The notes beneath the pieces were generated by a model. The model searched no databases, was not told the origin of the DNA, and saw only the letters and a program-made list of their open reading frames with translations. 63,732 nucleotides of DNA from DUVY01 sp036562755 (lineage in GTDB: Bacteria > Bacillota > Clostridia > Christensenellales > DUVY01). Positions 18,244-26,351 of this stretch are shown here, in pieces (positions within the stretch are counted from its first letter, which is position 1; each line of letters starts with the position of its first letter). Made by a program: the position numbers and the translations under genes. Where the stretch lies: positions 1-63,732 of the forward strand of contig DATCJN010000040.1 of NCBI GenBank assembly GCA_036562755.1. Reading direction: 5' to 3'.

Positions 18244-18276
18244 AAAAGCCTTCTTTAATAAGAAGGCTTTTTTTTA
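18244..18276. terminator. Terminator between leuB and the convergent repeat-protein gene
   Basis: AAGCCTTCTT (18246-18255) and AAGAAGGCTT (18260-18269) form a 10-bp stem with a TAAT loop. A T-run follows on the plus strand and an A-run precedes it, so it can serve both leuB and the minus-strand gene ending at 18277. Confidence 0.9.
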
Positions 18277-20346
18277 TTAACCGCCCGATCCATAGAAGGT
18301 GTTAATAATGCCTATAATTTCTTCTATGTTCTTATCCGCTATCGCGCTGTTAGGCTGAACGGTAATTATGCCTTTTTCGTATAAGGTTTGCATGGTCGTT
18401 TGCTGTATTACCCTGGTTATTTCCCCGGGCACTTGCTCTAACAAAGTCGAAGGGTCTATCAAGCTCAAAATTCCCGTTTCGTTCTCGCCGTATAAATCCC
18501 CGAAGGTAAAAGTATTGATAGCAAATTCAATTTCGGTAACCTTCCAATATTCGCCGCCGGAATTTTGAGCTCTTAGTTTGTTTATCAACCTGCCCGAAAC
18601 TGTATTCGAATTTGCGGGCTCTTCCAAAATATCCGCAAAAGTCAAGTTATTAAAAACTTGCGTAAGGCGTGTTTGAAGTTCGGTCAATTTCGCGTCCGTT
18701 TCCCAAACCTTTCTTAAGATATTATCCGCCATGCCCGCGCCTGCAGGCTCTTCTATTACGCTTTTTATAGTCAAGCTTGCCGGCAAGGCCTTTAGCAGAT
18801 CGTTAATTTTGCCCAATGTATAATGAACCTGTTCTCCATCGTCTTCGTAAGTCAATGTCCTTAGCGTATTTATAATATTTTTAGTTACGAAGTTTTCTTC
18901 TTCCGCAGGCGGATCTATTAATTCATATACATAGGTAGTATCCAAAGTTTGAGATATCTTTTGGGTTAGTTCGGTAATCTTAAAGTTGCCGTCGTAAATT
19001 TTTTGCATTATAACTTTGGAAATTTTATCCATTCCGCTTTGATCGGACGGATCTTCCAAAACGTCTTGAGTGGTAAGAGAAGAAGGCAGATTATTCATAA
19101 GCTCGTTGATATCTTTTAGCTGATACCAATCGGATTCGCCCGTGGATTCTTCCTCGGGGTTTTGAACGCTGCCATCCTTTTTTAAAAAGCGGATTTTATT
19201 AATTATATTCTTGGAAATTTTATCGGATTCTTCTTTGGGCGGATCTATTATTTGATAAATATACAAGTTGTTTATCTCCTCGCCTAAGTTTTTAACGAGG
19301 ACGCTGTCATCTACTTTCAAAATTTCAGGCATAGTTACCTTAAACACGGTCTTTAAATCGCCTACTGTTAAGGTCTCGGAATATTTGCCTATACCCGTTT
19401 CGCCCTTTATAGTGTAAGTTCTCAAATCCCAAAGCAACGCCTCGGCGCCTTCGGGCAACTCGCCTTGATAATCTTCGGGATAGGTTACAAAGTCGCTATA
19501 AGGCGCTCCTAGAATGCTTCCGATCTTTACTTCGTTTAACAGTCTGTCGGACATGGTATTAACGGTATAATGCCTTACCGACCAAAGCAAAGAGTCAACG
19601 CCTTCGGGCAGCGCTCCTTCGTAATTTTCGGGATAGGTTTCAAAATCGCTGTAAGGTTTGCCGAGCAAACTGCCTATCTTGACCTCGTTGAGCATATTCT
19701 CGGACATGCTGTTGATAGTGTAGCCCCTAACTGCCCAAATAAACGATTCGGCGCCTTCGGGAGCGGTAGGGCTGGTATTTTCAAAATTGTCGTACGGCGC
19801 GCCTAATAATTGACCTATCTTGACTTCTTCGGTAATCTTATTGGAAAGCTCGGATATGTAAAAATTTCTGACAGCCCATAATAGCGGCGTAGTGTTTTCG
19901 GGAGCCGCGCCGTCGTATTCGGGCGGATAGTTTTCAAAATCGTTATAAGGCGAGCCTAAAATATTGCCTATCTTTAGGTTTCCTATTATAGATCCCAATG
20001 AATTGCCTATCTGATTAATCTGCACGCCGTCAAGCGCTTCAACCAAAAACGACATGCTCGCGGGAAACTTAATTCCGTATTCAGACGCCAGCTCGTCCAA
20101 GGTTTTGTTGGGAATAGACAAAACGCTCAAAACGATCTGCTCTATGCTCATATCTTTTATAGCGGCGTTTTGATCCAAAAACGCGTTTAAAAACGCCAGG
20201 TCTTGCTTAGTTAACTCTTTAACTTTGTTTATAGAAAGATTTTTATAGCCCCAAAAGCCGATGCCGACGAGACCGCCTATTGAAACTATAATTCCAAAGA
20301 TGATGCCAAGAATAAAAGACCCCACCCTAGCTAACCAGTTTTTCAT
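18277..20346 (-). CDS. Membrane-anchored tandem-repeat protein of unknown function (689 aa)
   Basis: I do not recognise a named family. Residues about 7-34 form one glycine/isoleucine-rich membrane helix with few residues before it, so the rest is probably outside the cell. After a helical stretch (35-120) come four repeats of about 47-51 residues, starting near residues 124, 175, 222 and 273. Each has KIGxxLGxPYxDF, a short acidic/proline segment and LLWxVRxYTI, ending in LNEV or similar. Residues about 360-615 hold a second set of repeats (five visible) around a (Y/D)xIxxPP core followed by a helix like ISKNIINKIR. There are no cysteines and no catalytic motif. AAAAGGAGAT precedes the ATG. 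It is monocistronic and convergent with leuB. A surface scaffold or adhesin-like role is only a guess. Confidence 0.85.
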   Translation of the reverse strand: MKNWLARVGSFILGIIFGIIVSIGGLVGIGFWGYKNLSINKVKELTKQDLAFLNAFLDQNAAIKDMSIEQIVLSVLSIPNKTLDELASEYGIKFPASMSFLVEALDGVQINQIGNSLGSIIGNLKIGNILGSPYNDFENYPPEYDGAAPENTTPLLWAVRNFYISELSNKITEEVKIGQLLGAPYDNFENTSPTAPEGAESFIWAVRGYTINSMSENMLNEVKIGSLLGKPYSDFETYPENYEGALPEGVDSLLWSVRHYTVNTMSDRLLNEVKIGSILGAPYSDFVTYPEDYQGELPEGAEALLWDLRTYTIKGETGIGKYSETLTVGDLKTVFKVTMPEILKVDDSVLVKNLGEEINNLYIYQIIDPPKEESDKISKNIINKIRFLKKDGSVQNPEEESTGESDWYQLKDINELMNNLPSSLTTQDVLEDPSDQSGMDKISKVIMQKIYDGNFKITELTQKISQTLDTTYVYELIDPPAEEENFVTKNIINTLRTLTYEDDGEQVHYTLGKINDLLKALPASLTIKSVIEEPAGAGMADNILRKVWETDAKLTELQTRLTQVFNNLTFADILEEPANSNTVSGRLINKLRAQNSGGEYWKVTEIEFAINTFTFGDLYGENETGILSLIDPSTLLEQVPGEITRVIQQTTMQTLYEKGIITVQPNSAIADKNIEEIIGIINTFYGSGG

Positions 20347-20456
20347 TTTTATCTCCTTTTTTCCCTTAAGCTCTCTTAAATGACTAAATAACTTTTTAGT
20401 TCTAATTTAATTATATAACACAATCAAGTATTAGAAAAGATACAAAATTAATTATT

Positions 20457-20483
20457 AAAACAGCCGCTTATTAGCGCGGCTGT
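20457..20483 (-). terminator. Terminator overlapping the lgt stop codon
   Basis: On the minus strand, CAGCCGC and GCGGCTG pair across a loop containing the lgt stop codon, followed by TTTTAAT. The hairpin uses the last lgt codons. Confidence 0.65.
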
Positions 20484-21208
20484 TTGTTTGTTTGATTTTT
20501 AGATTTTATTAAAAATATTAAGCTTATTCCAATTATAATTAATAATACTGACCAAACTTGAGAAGGCGATATGACATTGAACAAAAACGCGCCTCTTTCG
20601 TCCCCTCTAAAAAATTCTATAATAAATCTGCCCGCCCCATAGCTTATGGGGTAAATATAAATTGTCTGTTTTTTAAATTTAAAGCAAGCCAAGAATATTA
20701 TTAACAACAACGCGGCTTCGTATAGCTGGGTGGGATGCCTATGTCCGTCGCCAAAGTCTATGCCAAGGGGCGAATCTGTAATTTTGCCGTAGCAACAGCC
20801 TGCCAAAAAACAGCCTATTCTTCCAAAGAAATGGGCAAGCACGACGCATATCAAAAGATAATTGGCGCAGATTAATAAATATTTTTTTTCTTCCTCGTTG
20901 GTCATATATTTATATAACAAGAAAAAGACGCCTGCACCGCCCGCAAGACCGCCCAAAAAAGTCATTCCGCCGATTGCAAATTTGCCGGTCTTTAACGCGT
21001 CGTAAATCGATTGAAACAGCACCGCGCTTGCAAAGCCCGCTATCGCAGCAAGCAAAGCGATCTGCATATATTTTCTATAGACATTGTCGGGTAATTTATT
21101 GGACTTAGCCAAATAACTAAACATTAGCATGGCCGCAATAAGCCCAAGAATTACCATGACTGTATACATATCGATTGTTATCGGACCTAAAACTATTTCG
21201 GGAAACAT
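20471..21208 (-). CDS. lgt: Prolipoprotein diacylglyceryl transferase
   Basis: A 245-residue multi-pass membrane enzyme that transfers diacylglycerol from phosphatidylglycerol to the lipobox cysteine of prelipoproteins. The Lgt signature is seen as GRIGCFLAGCCYGK, and the family HPTQLYEA motif follows (DGHRHPTQLYEA). About seven hydrophobic segments are present. It serves lipoproteins such as those encoded at 5856, 21921 and 24642. An HD-domain gene ends 21 bp upstream in the same transcript. Confidence 0.9.
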   Translation of the reverse strand: MFPEIVLGPITIDMYTVMVILGLIAAMLMFSYLAKSNKLPDNVYRKYMQIALLAAIAGFASAVLFQSIYDALKTGKFAIGGMTFLGGLAGGAGVFFLLYKYMTNEEEKKYLLICANYLLICVVLAHFFGRIGCFLAGCCYGKITDSPLGIDFGDGHRHPTQLYEAALLLIIFLACFKFKKQTIYIYPISYGAGRFIIEFFRGDERGAFLFNVISPSQVWSVLLIIIGISLIFLIKSKNQTNKQPR

Positions 21209-21229
21209 CTACGCCCCTTTGAAAAAATT

Positions 21230-21739
21230 TTATTCGATAGCCGTCCTAAACGCAAGTTTTCTGTTTATCATAAAGAACTTTGAATTAAATAGATTAAATG
21301 TCTCTATTATTGAAACGCTTTTATCCACGGCGCTGACAATCATAGATTCGATATATCTGGGCGGTATCAAGGTCAAAGGCCACATATGCCTTAAGATGAT
21401 ATCTTTTTCTTTTTTATTGAGGTTAAAATGCTTTTGCGCGTTTTCTAGCGCTATCTTGGGATGCCTAAAACCATGCCATTTTACGCTCTTGTTTTTGTCG
21501 TGCCAGTCGTACAAGAAAAAGTCGTGCAGCATCGCGCCTCTAATCAGAGAATCATAATCTATCTTAAAAGGCAGACTTAGCGCCGTTTTGTAGCTGTAAT
21601 ATGCCACGGCTATGCTGTGTGAAAGACACGAAACATTGCCATGTTGAATATATTGATCCATTTGATAAACAAGGGGATGTTTTAGGATATCGTTAATCGT
21701 ATCTAAAAAATACGTCATCTGGTCTTTGTCTAAATTCAT
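21230..21739 (-). CDS. HD-domain phosphohydrolase-like protein
   Basis: A 169-residue single-domain HD protein. Putative metal ligands are in CLSHSIAVAYYSY (His), GAMLHDFFLYDWHD (the HD doublet), RHMWPL and SAVDKSVSI (Asp). Members of this COG1418-like group are metal-dependent phosphohydrolases acting on nucleotides or related phosphates; the substrate is unknown. It is the first gene of a two-gene unit with lgt, behind a TTGACA promoter. Confidence 0.8.
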   Translation of the reverse strand: MNLDKDQMTYFLDTINDILKHPLVYQMDQYIQHGNVSCLSHSIAVAYYSYKTALSLPFKIDYDSLIRGAMLHDFFLYDWHDKNKSVKWHGFRHPKIALENAQKHFNLNKKEKDIILRHMWPLTLIPPRYIESMIVSAVDKSVSIIETFNLFNSKFFMINRKLAFRTAIE

Positions 21740-21769
21740 TAAAAATAATCCTTTAAGGAAGTTGATTTA

Positions 21770-21798
21770 ATGGTAATATATAGACTATTCTTTGTCAA
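21770..21798 (-). promoter_or_regulatory. Probable promoter of the HD-lgt unit
   Basis: On the minus strand, TTGACA (21798-21793) is followed after 17 nt by TACCAT (21775-21770). The -35 is perfect; the -10 matches four of six positions. Confidence 0.5.
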
Positions 21799-21866
21799 TA
21801 CAATATACAACACAAATTTTGCTAAATATTGTTACGATTTTAAAATTCCTTTAAAAATTTTCATAT

Positions 21867-21893
21867 AAAAAAGCGCATCACTGCGCTTTTTTA
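21867..21893 (-). terminator. Terminator after the SGNH-hydrolase gene
   Basis: AAAAAAGCGCA (21867-21877) and TGCGCTTTTTT (21882-21892) form a hairpin with T-runs on both strands. It lies 28 bp beyond the minus-strand stop. Confidence 0.8.
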
Positions 21894-21920
21894 TATTTCT
21901 TATTTAATATAACAGTGTCG

Positions 21921-23263
21921 TCATACTCGCATTAAATTCTTTAAATAATCCACAAGCGCTTGCGCAGCCTTTTCGTTGTCGTCTACCCTCGGATGTCCCG
22001 ATGCGGCCTTGGGAAGCTTAAGGGCGGATATATTGACGCCTGATGAAAGCTCGCCGACTATAGAATCTAATGCGGGGCTGTTAGTGTCGCGCATCATGCC
22101 TGAGAGCAAAACGAAACGCACATTGGGATAATGCTCATTAAGGCTGTATATCATATTTTTGAGCGCCGTCTTATACTCCTCTACTAAAAAGCCGCCAGTT
22201 CTCGCCACGTCGTTAGTTCCTAAATTTATTAATACTATGTCAGGAACGTATTTTTCAAAATCCCAAACAGAGTTTTGTTTGTTAAGGAAATTGTATTCCG
22301 AACAATAGGCGTCGTCGTAGGCGTCCTTCATAAAATAGTTTGCCGAATAGCTCCATGTCATGCCTATTCCCACCCTGGCGTGTATGGATATTTCTGCGTC
22401 AAGCTCTTGAGCCGCCAGCCATGAATAAGTCAGAAGACCGTTTTGAATGAGATTGGACGACTTGTCGCTCGGCTCCTCCAGAGTCGTTCTGAGATTGAGA
22501 TGTCCAGTGGTTATAGAGTCGCCGTAAACTTCTATCTTTAGCGCCTTGTCTTCGGGCTTGGGAAGGAGAAGGCCGTCTGTTTCAAGCGAGGTGTATAACA
22601 CCGAAGTAGTGTAAGCCTCTGTCATCTTCAATACCCTTACAGTATGAATTCCCACGGATAAATTATCAATCACCGTGTACACATCAGATTTAACCTGCAT
22701 TTGAAAGGTCAAAATTCTGTCGGTCGGGACTTTCTCATCATCGACTAAAACAGCGATCTGGGGCTGATTGCTGCCGGCGGACTTTATTCCGACCTTTAGC
22801 CTGGTGCCGAAAAATCTAACAGAAAATCCGCTCGCCGTATTGTTGGCGTTGACGCCTTCCTCGTCGGCAAAATAACGTCCCTCCCATTTTATGAAAGGCT
22901 CCTCGCCGTTAAGCGATGCCGCGGCGGGAATGCCGACGTCAACCTTCGTATTGAGAACGACCTTTTTCCCGTCACGAAAACCCTCAAGGGTAACGGTTGC
23001 GCGGCCCACGGATAACCCTGTGACATAGCCGCTTTCCGAAACTGTCGCTACCGAGGTATCCGACGAGGTATATTTTGCGTCTTCAACCTTTAAAGTGGTC
23101 GCAAGCTGCACATTATCGTTTACCCCCACAACGTACAAGTCGCTCGTAAATTTCGGTTCGCTCTTAAACCCCGGTTTGACGGTCTGTCTGCACAAGCCCC
23201 CAGCAAAATCATAGAGGCGCACATGACAAGGGCTAATCCTTTTAAAAAACGTCTGCTCATCAT
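21921..23263 (-). pseudogene. SGNH/GDSL hydrolase lipoprotein (CE2-like esterase) with an apparent frameshift near its 5' end
   Basis: The main frame (from about 23222 down to 21921) encodes a bacterial Ig-like Big_2 domain (TSSDTSVATVSESGYVTGLSVG), a jelly-roll-like middle and an SGNH esterase domain: GDSITTG (Ser), LGTNDVA and a C-terminal SGHPRVDD (His). This arrangement resembles CE2 carbohydrate deacetylases. The natural start is an ATG-ATG at 23263/23260 behind AAGGAG. It opens a clear lipoprotein signal with Cys at residue 24 (codon 23194-23192), but in a different frame that stops at about 23120. One base appears to be missing in roughly 23120-23222. Either the gene is broken or this is a sequencing/assembly indel. 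Codon use looks more GC-rich than its neighbours, hinting at transfer. Confidence 0.75.
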
Positions 23264-23651
23264 TTTCTCCTTAGTTTATTCTTTGCTCAAAGAAAATAAC
23301 TCCGGTCTCGTTATATAGTTTTTTTAAAGTTTTCTATCCTAATTACCCTTTTTATTTCTCTTTATTATTATTTTAACAAAGCGTAATTGATAAAAATTGC
23401 ATTAATTTATAAATATCTTTAAATAATTTATAATATTTTCACATTTTGATATTGAAAATCTTGAAGGCCAAGTATAGCGCCTTGATTGGACAATGCAACC
23501 TTAAAGATTAATTGATAGTTTTTCAAAACCTTTTAAAAGCAAAACAACGGCAAAACGAAATCGTTCTGCAGTTGTTGTTATTTTGCCATGAAATATAAAT
23601 ATCCTTTATTAAGTTATAATTTTAATCTATATTATTCTCTTAAAAATAATA
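23264..23651. other. Intergenic region between the SGNH gene and tRNA-Pro
   Basis: An AT-rich stretch with no credible gene on either strand. It holds the upstream region of the SGNH gene (AAGGAG at about 23267-23273) and one long imperfect hairpin at 23539-23586, annotated separately. Confidence 0.6.
23539..23586. other. Long imperfect hairpin of unknown role
   Basis: GCAAAA...TTTTGC, AACAAC/GTTGTT and ACGA/TCGT pair in nested order with small bulges and a very short loop. No T-run follows on the plus strand; on the minus strand the hairpin is followed by CTTTT. It could be a weak terminator, an RNA structure or the relic of a small element. Confidence 0.4.
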
Positions 23652-23688
23652 ACGGCCAATAAGCATAACGCTTATTGGCCGTCTTTTT
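23652..23688 (-). terminator. Terminator after tRNA-Pro
   Basis: ACGGCCAATAAGC (23652-23664) and GCTTATTGGCCGT (23670-23682) form a perfect 13-bp stem with a 5-nt loop. On the minus strand a T-rich stretch (TATTATTTTT) follows; on the plus strand it is followed by CTTTTTT. Confidence 0.8.
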
Positions 23689-23763
23689 TGGTCGGAGTGA
23701 CTGGATTTGAACCAGCGACCTCTTGGTCCCGAACCAAGCGTGCTACCTCTGCACCACACCCCG
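23689..23763 (-). tRNA. tRNA-Pro, anticodon CGG
   Basis: Read on the minus strand, the acceptor arms CGGGGTG/CACTCCG pair with one G-T. The anticodon stem CTTGG/CCAAG encloses the loop TTCGGGA, giving anticodon CGG (Pro, CCG codons). The T-arm reads GCTGG-TTCAAAT-CCAGT. The 3' CCA is encoded (23689-23691). A terminator hairpin follows within a few bases. Confidence 0.95.
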
Positions 23764-23981
23764 ATATTATTAAGTAAGATATATAATAGCATAAAGTTTA
23801 AGTTTTTAAAAGCGTATAAAAGCCCAAAAAACAAGGCAATTAATGGTTTGGTTCATAACCATAATATGATTTTGCGCGATAAAAATTTTATAAAACATAA
23901 GCTCAAATTGTGTTTTGATATATTTGTTAAAAAATTTGTATTGTGTTAGACTAATGTAAAAACTATAAAAGGGTAAGACGC

Positions 23982-24599
23982 ATGGAAAAACTAGAGCTAG
24001 AAAAAGAAAGCATAAAAATAGAGATAAAAAAAGAAACCAAAATGGACTCAAATAAAAAATCATCCAAAAGGGTAAACACCAAGCAAATAGCTATAACAGG
24101 CGTTTTGATCGCTTTGAGCTTTATAATGCCCTATTTTATGCCTACCATTACTCTTCCTTTTACTACCTTTACGCTGTTTTCGCATGTGCCCGTCATAATA
24201 GCCATGTTTATTTCGCCTTTTACGGCGGCTTTTGCCAGCGTAGGCACGGCGATTGCGTTTTTCCTAAAAACCAATCCCATCGTAGGGTTTAGAGCCGCTT
24301 CGCATATATTCTTTACGCTGCCCGGAGCATTCGCTATCAATAAAGGTCTTATTAACAAAAGTTGGGGAATATTATTAGGCCTACTGATAACAGGATTAAT
24401 TCACGGCGTTGCGGAAATAGTCGTCGTAGCGGCGTTTTTGGGGGCTAGCGGCAAAACCTTTACGCTATACTACATAATGATAGAAGTCGGGCTAATTACC
24501 CTTGCCCATCATTGCGTTGATTATATCGTTTCGCTTATAGTTTATCAAAGCTGCTCAAAAGCCAGACTTTTGGAAAATAAATTTTCTTTTAAGAAATAA
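23982..24599 (+). CDS. ECF-transporter S-component-like membrane protein
   Basis: A 205-residue protein with a charged 30-residue N-terminal tail, then about five to six membrane helices beginning QIAITGVLIALSFIMPYFMP. The small-residue-rich first helix, the overall length and the SHVPVIIAMFISPFTAAFASVGTAIAFFL region resemble the substrate-binding (S) subunits of energy-coupling-factor vitamin transporters. No ATPase or EcfT gene is nearby, so it would use a shared module. The substrate is not assignable and no riboswitch was recognised upstream. Start: the ATG at 23982 with GGGTAAG upstream; a second ATG at codon 21 has no ribosome binding site. Confidence 0.6.
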   Translation: MEKLELEKESIKIEIKKETKMDSNKKSSKRVNTKQIAITGVLIALSFIMPYFMPTITLPFTTFTLFSHVPVIIAMFISPFTAAFASVGTAIAFFLKTNPIVGFRAASHIFFTLPGAFAINKGLINKSWGILLGLLITGLIHGVAEIVVVAAFLGASGKTFTLYYIMIEVGLITLAHHCVDYIVSLIVYQSCSKARLLENKFSFKK

Positions 24600-24627
24600 A
24601 AAGCGCTTAAAATAAAGCGCTTTTTTT
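24600..24627. terminator. Bidirectional terminator
   Basis: AAAGCGCTT (24600-24608) and AAGCGCTTT (24615-24623) flank a 6-nt loop with T-runs on both strands. It lies between the convergent ECF-S-like and protease genes. Confidence 0.85.
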
Positions 24628-24641
24628 AATTTTAGAGGAGA

Positions 24642-25931
24642 TCAATCAATCCAACCGTTTTGAATATCGTCTAGCCAATCAGGCAAATTAAGTTTAAGAC
24701 GATAGTCGGTGTTTATCTCTTCGATTGCAGTTTCCCCTGATGTTTTCCTTTTTACAGTAATAGTAAGCGCGTCGCCGCTTCCACCGGTACTATAATAATA
24801 GCATAATTCCAAAAGAATGGAAGGCGTGCAAATTTGGGTGCTGTCAAAGAACAAATTATTTAATTCCCAACCGTTAATTTTAATAATCAAATCGCCGGTT
24901 TGCAAACCTAAAAAGTCTAGTTTATTGTTTACCCTTAAGACATTGTTATCTTGCGAGTCTAATGAAGCCTCAATATTTTCTAAGCAGTTAATAAAATTCT
25001 TGCCTAAAGTCTCATTGACTTTCCTGGCGGTAGAAGCGTCAACCGCGGTATTTTGATAATTATCCAGCACATAATCGCATATAGCCCGCGCCAAATTAGA
25101 AGGTATGGCAAGGCACATATTGGTTAAGGAATAGTAATCGCCTGTGTGGTTTTTATTGCCGTCAATAACTTTACCAAGATACCCATAACTATTGACGCCG
25201 ATAACCTCGCCTTTTAGGTTAAACAGCGGGCCGCCGCTGTTGCCTGAGATGATAGCCGCGCTATGTCTTATAACATATTTTTTGATCGTTTTGTTGGTAT
25301 CCTCATCGCTAATTTCTAACTTTTCCTCGGTTATGCTTACGACGCCCTGAGTTAAAGATGTGCCATATCCCAAAGAATTGCCTATGGCAAAAACTTCTTG
25401 ACCTTTATAAACCGCTCTGCTGTTGCCCCAAGTCAAAATACGATCATCGATATCTTGAATGCTTTTTTCCAAAATTAGCACCGCAATATCCATATCGGCG
25501 TCATAGCCAATCACTTTAACATTATTATTAAAGTAACTGGCCTTGTCGCCTAATTTTATTTGTATGGCAGCAGACGGACTGCTTATTTTTTGATTTACAA
25601 CGTGATAATTAGTAATAATGATTGGATAATCTTGGTTGTTATCTTTTCCTATTATAAAACCGCTGCCTTGAGAGGATGAAAAGGACGAGGTTACCTTTAT
25701 TTCAACACAGCCTTTTATAACTCTATTTACTACCTGTCCAAAAGCTGAATACGAATAATCTTGGTCTTCGGGGTCTTTTATGTAGTAGTCGCCCGAAGGA
25801 TTTGTAGGAACAGGTTCGTTAGAATCGGGATCCGGATCAGAATTGGGAAAAGCATTAAGACAAGCTGACAAAAAGACAAGACATATTATCAATAATAAAG
25901 ATATTATTGATAATTTAGATATTTTTTTCAT
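24642..25931 (-). CDS. HtrA-like trypsin-family serine protease, lipoprotein
   Basis: A 429-residue secreted protease. It has a signal peptide with lipobox LSAC (Cys about residue 24) and a Pro/Asp-rich linker. The chymotrypsin-fold triad is His in IIITNYHVVN, Asp in DADMDIAVLIL and Ser in ISGNSGGPLFN. The C-terminal 130 residues contain a PDZ-like segment (LGLQTGDLIIKINGWEL). DegP/HtrA-type enzymes degrade or refold damaged exported proteins. A paralogue lies at 26352-27653 with only acpP between; this copy is a lipoprotein and the other has a membrane helix. Confidence 0.88.
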   Translation of the reverse strand: MKKISKLSIISLLLIICLVFLSACLNAFPNSDPDPDSNEPVPTNPSGDYYIKDPEDQDYSYSAFGQVVNRVIKGCVEIKVTSSFSSSQGSGFIIGKDNNQDYPIIITNYHVVNQKISSPSAAIQIKLGDKASYFNNNVKVIGYDADMDIAVLILEKSIQDIDDRILTWGNSRAVYKGQEVFAIGNSLGYGTSLTQGVVSITEEKLEISDEDTNKTIKKYVIRHSAAIISGNSGGPLFNLKGEVIGVNSYGYLGKVIDGNKNHTGDYYSLTNMCLAIPSNLARAICDYVLDNYQNTAVDASTARKVNETLGKNFINCLENIEASLDSQDNNVLRVNNKLDFLGLQTGDLIIKINGWELNNLFFDSTQICTPSILLELCYYYSTGGSGDALTITVKRKTSGETAIEEINTDYRLKLNLPDWLDDIQNGWID

Positions 25932-25975
25932 CTACTTCACCTTAAATAAAATATATATCTAGATTTTAACACTAA

Positions 25976-26009
25976 AAAAGGCTTGGGTAAATAACCCAAG
26001 CCTTTTTTT
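25976..26009 (-). terminator. Terminator after acpP
   Basis: AGGCTTGGGT and ACCCAAGCCT pair around a short AT-rich loop, with T-runs on both strands. It lies just beyond the acpP stop on the minus strand. Confidence 0.85.
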
Positions 26010-26028
26010 TATTGAAATTATACGCAAT

Positions 26029-26274
26029 TTATTTTACGGCTGACTGTATAAACTCTACCACGTCTTTAACCGTCTTCATCTCCAACGCTTTTTCGCTGGG
26101 AACAGAAATATTATATGTGTCTTCCAATTCCATCAGCATTTCAATAATATCTATCGAGTCAGCGTTAAAATCGGCTACTATATTCGAGTCCATAGTGATT
26201 TTTTCGGCGTCTTTAATTTTGAGTTGTTGCGCCAAAACGGATTTTACCTTTTCAAAAATAACTTGTTGATCCAT
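26029..26274 (-). CDS. acpP: Acyl carrier protein
   Basis: An 81-residue acidic four-helix protein. The phosphopantetheine attachment serine is in DFNADSIDIIEMLMELED (DSI in place of the commoner DSL). It carries acyl chains as thioesters during fatty acid synthesis. The ribosome binding site GGAGG is strong. No fab, plsX or rnc gene is adjacent, unlike the usual setting; it sits alone between two HtrA-like protease genes. It could therefore be a second ACP with a specialised role, but the sequence looks like ordinary AcpP. Confidence 0.9.
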   Translation of the reverse strand: MDQQVIFEKVKSVLAQQLKIKDAEKITMDSNIVADFNADSIDIIEMLMELEDTYNISVPSEKALEMKTVKDVVEFIQSAVK

Positions 26275-26351
26275 ATTTCCTCCAAATCAATGGGTTGCAT
26301 TACCATTAACTTTATCATTATATATTATTTCAATAAAAAAAACAATCAAAT

